Assembly: GCA_040219935.1 (NCBI GenBank)
Contig: JAVJUA010000068.1
Span: 1 to 64,000 of the forward strand
DNA from: UBA7803 sp040219935
GTDB lineage: Bacteria > Pseudomonadota > Gammaproteobacteria > Pseudomonadales > Azotimanducaceae
Length of the DNA: 64,000 nt
Reading direction: 5' to 3'
The notes under the pieces are model-generated. The model saw only the letters and a list, made by a program, of their open reading frames with translations, did not search any database and was not told the DNA's origin. How positions within the stretch are numbered: position 1 is the first letter of the stretch; each line of letters begins with the position of its first letter. Positions 54,926-63,300 of the stretch are shown in pieces. The translations under genes and the position numbers were made by a program.

Positions 54926-55715
54926 AGGGGAAGCGCAGCCGCCTACGGATGCCGCGAATGGCCAGGAGCTTGACGACGAACGAAATCCCCAGAATCGGCC
55001 CACCGAACAGGTACTTCAGCAGAGGGTCGTGCCAGTGGATTTGGATACCGTTCTGCCTGCGCACCCGATCGATCTCGCGTCTCCCCAGGGTCTCGTAGAG
55101 CGTGCTGGATTTTGCCGCAGGGTGCACCCGGAACCCTGCCAGGAAGCGGTTCAAGCGCGCGAACCGGCCGACCTTCATCATGCGCACGAATAGGTCGTAG
55201 TCCAGGGCGAACTGAAAGCGCGGATCCACCGGGCCAGCTCGCTCCATCAGCGACCGGCGCCAGAAGCAGGTCTCCTGGGGGATGAAATCCCAGCGGCTCA
55301 TACAGTAATTGGAGTGGGGCGGCAGAATCCAGAAGCGGGTGACGGAATCGTCCTCGTCTACGAACACGCGGTTCGAATAAACGGCGTCGATCTCCGGATT
55401 GCATTCGAAGAACTGGATCACAGCGGCGAGCGCACCCTCCAGCAGGATGTCGTCGCTGTTTAGATAGGCAAGGATGTCTCCTGTTGCAAGCCGCATGCCC
55501 TTGGCAACGGCATCCGCCTGCCCGTCGTCCGGCTCGATGATCAGATGGGTCAAGGCCGGTCGATAGCGTTCTAGAATCTGCACTGTGCCGTCGTCCGATC
55601 CACCGTCGACTACGATGTACTCGAGGTCGGGCACACCCTGATTGAGTACGCTCTGCAGGGTGCGCTCGATGAATTTGGCCTGGTTGAACGATGGGGTGAC
55701 GACGCTGATCTTCAT
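54915..55715 (-). CDS. Glycosyltransferase family 2
   Basis: The 266-residue GT-A enzyme shows ISVVTPSFNQAKFIERTLQS, YIVVDGGSDDGTVQIL, EPDDGQADAVAKGMRLATG, AYLNSDDILLEGAL and the acceptor-side IPQETCFWRRSL. This subgroup is shared with modules two and three of the large protein at 60322. ATG 55715 is the first start of the unit. A basic C-terminal tail (RGIRRRLRFPYAR) may bind the membrane. Confidence 0.9.
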   Translation of the reverse strand: MKISVVTPSFNQAKFIERTLQSVLNQGVPDLEYIVVDGGSDDGTVQILERYRPALTHLIIEPDDGQADAVAKGMRLATGDILAYLNSDDILLEGALAAVIQFFECNPEIDAVYSNRVFVDEDDSVTRFWILPPHSNYCMSRWDFIPQETCFWRRSLMERAGPVDPRFQFALDYDLFVRMMKVGRFARLNRFLAGFRVHPAAKSSTLYETLGRREIDRVRRQNGIQIHWHDPLLKYLFGGPILGISFVVKLLAIRGIRRRLRFPYAR

Positions 55716-56031
55716 CCACTATCTATCGCAAGCATCAGATGCCGAACAGCCGTCGTTGGCACTGGCCGGCGCCGGGGGCGGCGGCTACGAGTCGGTTTCG
55801 GACCCAATTCTGATGGTTGTCATACCCTTTATCCATGCCGCAGAATACTGCCCGTTCGCCCATCCCATAGCTATGCTGAAAGCTAACAGGTTTTTGCAGC
55901 TCATTGGGCTCGAGTGGTCACTGGAGCGGGATCGGAAGGCTGGCGATTTCCGCAGTTTCGAGCGTCCGGCACGCTTCATGGATCGGGTCTCTTGATCGCG
56001 CTGGCAGAGGAGCGCTTCGGGCTACTAGGTC
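55716..56031. other. Divergent intergenic region in the polysaccharide locus
   Basis: These 316 bases separate divergent glycosyltransferase units. An open frame of 117 codons on the plus strand (55642-55995) overlaps the other gene and lacks family similarity, so it is not called. A candidate plus-strand promoter lies at 55817-55846. AT content is visibly higher than in the first 50 kb. Confidence 0.6.
55817..55846 (+). promoter_or_regulatory. Candidate sigma-70 promoter of the plus-strand polysaccharide genes
   Basis: TTGTCA (55817-55822), 18 bases, then CAGAAT (55841-55846) matches the sigma-70 consensus at five and four of six bases. It lies about 185 bases before the glycosyltransferase at 56032. 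It is the best match in the divergent gap. Confidence 0.4.
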
Positions 56032-57000
56032 ATGCCTACCGCAAGCATAGTAATCAGGACGCTGAACGAGGCGAAGTTTCTCGGCCAGTTACTGGAGGGT
56101 ATCGAGACTCAGCGGGTTGCGGATCTGCAGTTCGAGACCGTCCTGGTGGATTCAGGGTCCACAGATGGCACGCTGGACATTGCCAGACGGCACGGCTGCC
56201 GAATCGTAACCATTGGCAGAGAGGAGTTCTCGTTTGGGCGCTCTCTCAACGTCGGCTGTGACGCGGCTTGGGGCGATATCCTGGTTTTCGTTAGCGGCCA
56301 CTGCGTCCCCGCCAACGATCGCTGGCTGCAGCAGCTTTGCGCCCCTCTGACCCAGGGGCTGGCAGTGTATGTGTACGGACGCCAGATCGGCGGGCCAGGA
56401 ACCCAATTCAGCGAGAAGCAGATTTTCGGCAAGTACTTCCCGGCGCAAAGCCAGATTCCCCAGTCCGGCTTTTACTGCAACAACGCCAATGCGGCCGTTC
56501 TGCGCAGCGCGTGGTCTGCGCGCCGTTTCGATGAGGAGTTGACGGGCCTGGAGGACATGCATCTCGCCAAACGGCTGGTCGCGGACGGCCAGCCGATCGG
56601 CTACGCGGCCGATGCCGTCGTCTATCACCTCCATGACGAGACATGGGCGCAGGTCCGCCGGCGCTTCGAACGCGAAGCGCTGGCGCTTCAGCAGATCATG
56701 CCCCATGTGCACATCCGGCAGCGTGATCTGATCCGGTACATCCTTTCCAGCATCCGGGTGGACATGAAGAAGGCCAGAGCGGAGGGGGTACTGACGGGCA
56801 ACGCGATGAACATCATCCGGTATCGATATCACCAATATGTCGGCAGCTACCTGGGTAATCGCGTCCATCAGCATCTTTCGCACGCGGACAAGGAGCGCTA
56901 TTTCTACCCAGATGATAGCGAGCCAGATCGCGTGACGCCTCGAAAGAGGACGACCGCTGTCTCGGACCCGCACAAGCCGGTCATCGTCTCCGATGACTGA
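56032..57000 (+). CDS. Glycosyltransferase family 2 (rhamnosyltransferase-like)
   Basis: The 322-residue protein shows ASIVIRTLNEAKFLGQLLEG, VLVDSGSTDGTLDIA, SFGRSLNVGCDAAWGD and VFVSGHCVPANDRWL. The SGHCVP stretch stands where most GT2 enzymes have a D-x-D metal motif, a variant seen in other exopolysaccharide transferases. FDEELTGLEDMHLAKRL provides the acidic ED site. The C-terminal half is basic and helical. Its 3' end overlaps the SDR gene by eight bases, so the plus-strand genes form an operon. Confidence 0.88.
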   Translation: MPTASIVIRTLNEAKFLGQLLEGIETQRVADLQFETVLVDSGSTDGTLDIARRHGCRIVTIGREEFSFGRSLNVGCDAAWGDILVFVSGHCVPANDRWLQQLCAPLTQGLAVYVYGRQIGGPGTQFSEKQIFGKYFPAQSQIPQSGFYCNNANAAVLRSAWSARRFDEELTGLEDMHLAKRLVADGQPIGYAADAVVYHLHDETWAQVRRRFEREALALQQIMPHVHIRQRDLIRYILSSIRVDMKKARAEGVLTGNAMNIIRYRYHQYVGSYLGNRVHQHLSHADKERYFYPDDSEPDRVTPRKRTTAVSDPHKPVIVSDD

Positions 57001-57745
57001 TCGCAGAGCGGCCTTTATCACCGGCGCCTCTGGCGGAGTCGGATACGCTTTGTGTGCTGCCTTCCGATCGGCTGGATACAGCGTGATCGCGACCGACCAG
57101 ATCGGGGCCATTGAGCCCGAGTGCGATCTCTTCATCCCGCTGGACCTGGAGGAGCTGGTGTCCGATCCTATCGGACAGGATGCTCTGGTCGGGGAGGTTG
57201 TGGCGCATCTGAGTGCCGTCCGCGCCGGGTTAGGTTGCCTGATTAACAACGCGGCCATACAGATTACGGCGGATCTCGACGCGCTCGATGTCCACAGCTT
57301 CGAGCGGAGCCATCGAGTTAACGTGACCGCGCCGTTTCTGCTGGCCAAGATCTTTGGCCCCTACCTCCGGTCGTCGGGGGGCGGAATAGTAAACATCGGC
57401 AGCGTTCATTCAAGGCTGACGAAGAAGGGTTTCTGTGCCTATTCGGCTTCCAAAGCGGGCCTGGCCGGGTTGACGCGGGCGCTGGCGATGGAGTTCGGTG
57501 CTGACGTGACGGTCAACACTATCACACCGGGAGCGCTGGACACGCCGATGCTTCAGGCCGGGTTCTCAGGAGCGCCGGAAAAGCTGGGGTTCCTGGAGTC
57601 TCATCATCCGATCGGCAGGATCGGGCAGCCGGATGAGATCGCCAGCATGGCAGTGTTCCTGGCGTCTGATGCTGCCCGATTCGTCACTGGCGCGGAACTC
57701 CCCGTGGATGGCGGAGTTAGCGCGCGTTTGCATGATCCGGGGTAA
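56993..57745 (+). CDS. Short-chain dehydrogenase/reductase
   Basis: The 250-residue classical SDR has the cofactor motif TGASGGVGYAL (residues 10-20), the NNAA stretch in LINNAAIQITADL, the active-site Tyr150 and Lys154 in YSASK, and an end typical of 3-oxoacyl reductase-like SDRs (ELPVDGGVSARL). It is predicted to oxidise or reduce a sugar or polyol intermediate. SDRs beside NeuA-like enzymes occur in flagellin and polysaccharide sugar clusters (PtmA with PtmB in Campylobacter). The exact substrate is unknown. Confidence 0.88.
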   Translation: MTDRRAAFITGASGGVGYALCAAFRSAGYSVIATDQIGAIEPECDLFIPLDLEELVSDPIGQDALVGEVVAHLSAVRAGLGCLINNAAIQITADLDALDVHSFERSHRVNVTAPFLLAKIFGPYLRSSGGGIVNIGSVHSRLTKKGFCAYSASKAGLAGLTRALAMEFGADVTVNTITPGALDTPMLQAGFSGAPEKLGFLESHHPIGRIGQPDEIASMAVFLASDAARFVTGAELPVDGGVSARLHDPG

Positions 57746-57780
57746 CGCGCCCGGTCTCTATCTCTCCCGACGCAACTGGA

Positions 57781-58482
57781 ATGGAACGCGAATCTGTGAC
57801 GAGAAACCTCATAGCCCTGCTGCCGATTAAGGCCCATAGCAGCCGGGTGCCTGGCAAGAACTTCAGGGAGCTGCGCGGCAGGCCGCTCTTTCGCTGGATG
57901 TTGGACCGTCTGCTAGACCTGGATTTCGTGGACCTGGTGCTTATCAACACCGACGCGCGGCGAGAACTCGAGGCGGCGGGGATGCCTCGATCCTCACGGG
58001 TTGAGGTCAAACCCCGACCCGCGCACCTCCTCGGCGACGATGTGTCGATGAACCGCATCATCGCAGACGATATCGATAGCCATGGTGCCGCGCACTACTT
58101 GATGACCCATACGACCAATCCGCTGGTCGGCGAAGCAACCCTGGGCGCCGCCTATTCCGATTATCTGAATGGCTTGAAGGCCGGACACGACTCGCTGTTT
58201 TCCGTAACCCGGCACCAGACGCGCTTCTATGACCGCAATGCGCGGCCGATCAACCATGACCCTGGCAATCTGATTCCAACGCAGGACCTGGAGCCCTGGT
58301 TCGAGGAGAACAGCTGTTACTACTTCTTCAGCGGCAACAGTTTCGCAACGACTCGTGCGCGAATCGGCAGCAAGCCGGTCATGCACGAGACGCCCCCCGG
58401 AGAGGATGTAGACATCGACGAGTGGCGGGACTGGTACCTGGCGGAGGCGATCATGGGCATGAATGCCGGGACGTCGCCATGA
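57781..58482 (+). CDS. NeuA-like CMP-sugar cytidylyltransferase
   Basis: The 233-residue protein belongs to the acylneuraminate cytidylyltransferase family, which activates 9-carbon or 8-carbon acidic sugars with CTP. The nucleotide loop is divergent (LPIKAHSSRVPGKN rather than the usual A-R-x-G-S-K), but HTTNPLVGEATL and the metal-binding end GEDVDIDEWRDWYLAEAI are kept. No NeuB-like synthase is visible in the window. The stop overlaps the next gene (ATGA), so it is coupled to the dehydrogenase. The sugar could be a sialic-acid relative, Kdo-like or another acid. Confidence 0.82.
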   Translation: MERESVTRNLIALLPIKAHSSRVPGKNFRELRGRPLFRWMLDRLLDLDFVDLVLINTDARRELEAAGMPRSSRVEVKPRPAHLLGDDVSMNRIIADDIDSHGAAHYLMTHTTNPLVGEATLGAAYSDYLNGLKAGHDSLFSVTRHQTRFYDRNARPINHDPGNLIPTQDLEPWFEENSCYYFFSGNSFATTRARIGSKPVMHETPPGEDVDIDEWRDWYLAEAIMGMNAGTSP

Positions 58483-59426
58483 CCGACATCCTGCTTACTT
58501 GCCCGCCCATGATCCTTCAGCGCAAGGAGTTTGATGGGCGCTTTGCAGAGCTCGGCTGGCGTGTGCACGTGCCAGAGTTCGAGCAGACGCTATCTGAGGA
58601 GAAGTTGGTCGAGCTCGTTCCCCGGTTCGACGGCTGGATCATCGGTGACGACCCGGCTTCACGGCGCGTGGTCGAGGTCGGAGCCGCCGGCAAACTAAAG
58701 GCGGCCGTGAAGTGGGGCGTAGGCGTCGACAATGTGGACTTCGAGGCGTTCGCGGACTCCGGGGTGCCGGTGGCAAACACGCCGGGAATGTTCGGCCAAG
58801 AGGTGGCGGATGTCGCTCTCGGCTACGTCATAGCGCTGGCGCGACGAACGTTTGAGATTGATCGTGGGGTTCGTGCCGGGGGGTGGCCGAAGCCGGCCGG
58901 GATATCCCTGGCGGGAAAGACCGTCGCGCTCATCGGCTTCGGGGATATCGGGCGCAACACGGCGAAGCGGCTGGCTGCCTGCGATATGCGGGTGGTCGTT
59001 AGCGACCCTGCAAGTAGTGAGGAGGCCGTAGCCCGCGCAGGCTATGAGGCCGGACGCTGGCCGACGGTGCTTGCGGAAGCGGACTTCGTTGTCTTTACGT
59101 GCGCACTGACGCCGTACAATCGCCATATGCTTAACGACGACTCCTTGAGCCGGTGCAAGCCCGGCTTGAAGGTCGTGAACGTTGCGCGCGGACCCTTGAT
59201 CGACGAAGCATCGCTCATCAGGGCCTTGAATCAGCGTACCGTAGACGGTTGCGCACTTGATGTGTACGAGGTAGAGCCGCTCACCAGTGAAAATGCGCTG
59301 CGTCGGCTGCCTGCGGTGATCCTTGGATCACATAACGCATCAAACACGATCGATGCGGTTCGTCGGACCAGCATTGAGGCGATTCGCAGATTGCACGCCT
59401 CGCTCGACCGCGGGGCGAAAGGTTAG
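58479..59426 (+). CDS. D-2-hydroxyacid dehydrogenase
   Basis: The 315-residue NAD-dependent dehydrogenase shows KWGVGVDNVDFEAF, the Rossmann motif ALIGFGDIGRNTAKRL, and the catalytic set Arg in NVARGPLIDE, Glu in DVYEVEPL and His in GSHNAS. It resembles phosphoglycerate dehydrogenase without the ACT domain. It is translationally coupled to the NeuA-like gene, suggesting it makes or consumes a 2-oxo acid in the same sugar route. The true substrate cannot be read from sequence. Confidence 0.87.
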   Translation: MTDILLTCPPMILQRKEFDGRFAELGWRVHVPEFEQTLSEEKLVELVPRFDGWIIGDDPASRRVVEVGAAGKLKAAVKWGVGVDNVDFEAFADSGVPVANTPGMFGQEVADVALGYVIALARRTFEIDRGVRAGGWPKPAGISLAGKTVALIGFGDIGRNTAKRLAACDMRVVVSDPASSEEAVARAGYEAGRWPTVLAEADFVVFTCALTPYNRHMLNDDSLSRCKPGLKVVNVARGPLIDEASLIRALNQRTVDGCALDVYEVEPLTSENALRRLPAVILGSHNASNTIDAVRRTSIEAIRRLHASLDRGAKG

Positions 59427-59598
59427 TACCTGACATAGGCGAGTTGGGATGACGCATGAGTGGGTGGACATTTGTCTTCGTCGAGTTGGCTGGCCTTTTC
59501 GTATGTCAACGATCAGAAGTAAGCCCTCGAAGCATTGATCTCAACCCGGTGTTTCGCAGCCGGGACCAAACGCAGCCAACCGGGACAAGGAGCCTAGC

Positions 59599-60276
59599 GT
59601 GTTCGACGTAATCCGAAAGGCCGAGTATTTCGACTGCCTGGATCGCGGTCTTGCGCCTCGAAACGACATGTCCCTCAAGGGAATCCAAGATGGTTGGACC
59701 CTGAGCCAGCTTTGCGATGTCAAGGGAAAGCGAATGTTGGAGGTCGGGGGAGGAAACTCCCGCGTTCTTCCGCAGTTGGAGGGCAACAAGCTGTGGAACG
59801 TCGACAGGTTCGAGGGTGTCGGCCAGGGTCCCACCAAAGTGCCGACGCAGCGAGGCATCGAAGTGATTCGAGCCTTCATGGGAGACTTCTCTCCATTGCT
59901 GCCCGAGGTGGACATCGTCTTTTCCATCTCGGTGATCGAGCACATCCCATTCGAGAGTTACGTGGACACCTTCGCGGATATGGCCCGTTGCCTGCCGTCT
60001 GGCGGCGTGATGATCCATACCGTCGATCTGCCTCTCGCCGACGTTGCGCTTACCCATTCCGACACCCGGCTGCGTCTCCTCCGAGAGGCGGTGGAACAGG
60101 CGGGATTGCGTTGGCGCGAGGTGCCGTCGATCGGCCCCGGTGCTACTTTCGAGGCGGATATGGCCAGCAACTCCGATCTTTCGACCTGGCAGTGGACAAA
60201 GATATCCGAAGCTACAAAATTGTCCGGACCGCTCTACCAACTCGTCTCGATAAAGATGATCGCTGAGAAGCCCTAG
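59599..60276 (+). CDS. Class I SAM-dependent methyltransferase-like protein
   Basis: The 225-residue protein has a Rossmann methyltransferase core: motif I RMLEVGGGNSRVLPQL, then NVDRFEGVGQG, and motif IV-like DIVFSISVIEHIPFESYVDTF followed by LPSGGVMIHTVDLPL. It is probably a sugar O-methyltransferase of the polysaccharide locus, though no family-specific motif confirms this. GTG 59599 follows AAGGAG. A 172-base gap with no other feature precedes it. Confidence 0.8.
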   Translation: MFDVIRKAEYFDCLDRGLAPRNDMSLKGIQDGWTLSQLCDVKGKRMLEVGGGNSRVLPQLEGNKLWNVDRFEGVGQGPTKVPTQRGIEVIRAFMGDFSPLLPEVDIVFSISVIEHIPFESYVDTFADMARCLPSGGVMIHTVDLPLADVALTHSDTRLRLLREAVEQAGLRWREVPSIGPGATFEADMASNSDLSTWQWTKISEATKLSGPLYQLVSIKMIAEKP

Positions 60277-60321
60277 GTTGGCTCCCGCTAGCCTCATCCT
60301 TTCCGACCTCAGGAAAATCTG

Positions 60322-63300
60322 ATGCTCCTTTCTATCACTATTCCCGCATTCAACCGGCCCGAAGCGCTGCGTCGCGCTCTAGACGTCTTTGTCGCCCAGA
60401 TAGAGGGTAAGCACGAGTCAGAGGTCGAGATCATCGTCGTGGATGATGCCTCTCCGAGCGACTCGCTCGGGTTCGTGTCGGACTACGCGGATTCCTATGC
60501 TTTCGTCAAATACAGGCGGCTGGGCAGGAATATCGGATTGGAACGCAACCTCGTCAATTGCGTGCAGGACGCGGTCGGAGAATTCTTGTGGATATTTGGG
60601 GACGATGACTTTCTCGATGCCGATGATGCCCTGGACGATGTCGTCGCGCGACTCAAGCAGGGTGAGACCGACATGCTGGTCCTCAACCGGACCCGCAGGT
60701 CGCGAGATCTGAGCGTCCTGATCTCGGACGACTGGATGGGTCTGCATGGTCGAGACCGCCGATTTTCGGGTCTGCGGGAGTTCTGTCTCGAGTTCGGATA
60801 TCTGAGTGTTATCGGCTTCATCTCCGTGAACATCATGCGGCGAAAGCCCTTCCTGTGTTCCGGCATTCCTCACTATCTTGGAACCATGTATCCGCAACTC
60901 GGTGCGATGCTCGAAGCCTTCCACAATCGGCCTGTCGAGCTCGTAGGGCGTCCCCTGGTTTGCCACCGCACGCAGACCGCCGATGAGAAACGGGCGGAAC
61001 TTGGCGCGAAGCCATCCGAATCGGACTTCATGGTGGACTATTCGAGACGCAATGCGCTCTATTTCAGCCATCCCCACATTGCCATGATGAACCGGCTTCT
61101 GGATGCTGGCGCGTTCCACCCCGACGACGTCGTTCGGATCGTGGAGAACACGGTGAAGGACGGGCTCCTCATCGACTTCTTTATAGACTGCATTGCAGGA
61201 AGCCTGAGGTATCCCTATAGATTCACCGATGTCGATTGGCAGCGAACCCAAAGCTTCTTCGCGCGGCTTCCGCTGACCACCCCGCAGATCGCGCGCATCG
61301 AGGAGATCTGGGCTCTTCGCCAGGCATGGGTAGATGAGGAACGCGGAAGGGCCGGTGGCCACCGGCCTGTCCGAAGTATCTCTGTTCTCACGCCGAGTTA
61401 CAGCCAGGGCGAGTTCCTTCCGGATTGTCTGGAATCCGTAGAGAGTCAGACTTTCCAGCCAATCGAGCATCTCGTCTTCGACCCGGGTTCCACGGATGGC
61501 AGTCGAACCATCGCGATGGAGTCTCCGGGCGTAACGTTGTTTGCGGAGCCGGATAGCGGTCAGTCAGACGCGCTCAACAAGGGCTTTGAACGGTCCCGAG
61601 GGGACGTTGTTGCGTGGCTGAATTCGGACGACATGTTCGCAGATGCGTCGGTGTTTCAGAAGGTTGTCGATCGCTTTAATCAACCTGACTGCCCCGATAT
61701 CGTCTATGGAAACGGCATTTTCATCGATGAGCATGGCCACAAGCTGCGGGATGCCTATGTGAACATCCATCCCGAAACGCTGCCTTGGAAGCTGCAGGAG
61801 GAATGCGGAATTCTGCAGCCGGCGCTTTTCATGCGACGCAGCGTGATCGACCGCGTCGGTATGCTCTCGACCAATCTTCATTTCTCGATGGACTACGAGT
61901 ACTGGATCCGCTGCACCAAGGCCGGCGTGCGCTTTGCTTTTGTCGACGACGTGTTCGCCATTGCGCGATACCACAATCAGAACAAGACGTACGGGCAGAG
62001 AGGCAAAAGCTATGCCGAAGTAGCCCTGATGCTTACTCGGCACTTTGGCTACGTGCATAACAAGTGGCTCCGACGCTATGCAGAGTTTCTCTGCGATGGC
62101 CATGATGGCGTGCTTAGTCATGCAGCCAAGGATGGGGTGAGAGACGCAACGGCGCTCGAGAATGATTACGACAGACTGCTGCTGGAGCACGATTGCGGGG
62201 TCCTTGCCTATGGCGTCCTTTGCTCCTGCACTTCCGAGAAGGGTTACCGGGAGACGTTCGTCGAACTAAGAGACCGCGGTCTAGATCCCATAAAAGCAGG
62301 GTTGGATACTGGTACCCGCATTCAGTCGATGGACGTCCAGTGGGTCGAAACCAGTTCCTTAGAGGTGCTCCCGACGATTTCCCTCGTTACTCCGAGTTTC
62401 AATACAGCACGATACCTCGGCGACACTTTGCAGTCCGTCGTCTCTCAGAGATACCCGAAGCTGCAGTATGTCGTCGTGGACGGTGACAGCTCAGATGGAA
62501 GTCAGGACATAATCGATCGCTATCGGGATCGGCTGCACGCGTACGTCAGCGAGAAGGACGGCGGCCACGCCGACGCCCTCAATAAGGGCTTCTCGCTGAC
62601 CGATGGGGAGATCATGGGCTGGATCAACTCAGACGACGTGCTGCTTCCAGGCGCGCTAGCTTCCGTCGCCCGTCTATTTGCGGAGAACCCGCAGATTGAT
62701 TGGATTACGGGCCGGCCTTCCACAGTGGAAGAGGACAATGGCGGTTTTCGATTGCATGGGTTGAGGAAGTTCTCGCGTCTCCGTTTCATAGCTGGCCATT
62801 ATCGCTGGATTCAGCAGGAGTCTACGTTCTGGCGCCGTTCTCTCTGGGAGCGCTCGGGCGCCCGGTTGGACGACTCCATACGGTACGCTTGCGATATGGA
62901 TCTGTGGGTCCGTTTTTTCCGCCACGCGGAACTCTATTCGGTCGACCTGCCGTTGGGGGCGTTTAGAAGACGAGTCGGACAACGATCAATCGCCTTCAAA
63001 GAGTCCTACGAACTTGAGGCCGAGCGAATTATTGAACGGGAAACGGGCCAACTCGATCCCGAGTTCTCGACTCTCTTCGGTCCGATACTGCGTCGAGTCA
63101 AATCGCGAGAAGATACCATGTCCGAAGCCATGCGCGAGAGTCTTCTCGCAATTGCCGATACCCCGACCGTATCGGCGCATGCGCTGATCGAGAACAATCG
63201 AGGGCTGATGAAGAACCTCGTGTTGAAGGAGAGACGTGTGTCTGGACGGAAGTGGAGCTCAGAGATCCTGGCGCCGGATGATGTGCGGGGCTTCAGAGAC

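Noticed and set aside
55642..55995. 117-codon plus-strand open frame between glycosyltransferases
   Set aside because: Starts inside the neighbouring gene on the other strand, lacks a ribosome binding site and resembles no family.
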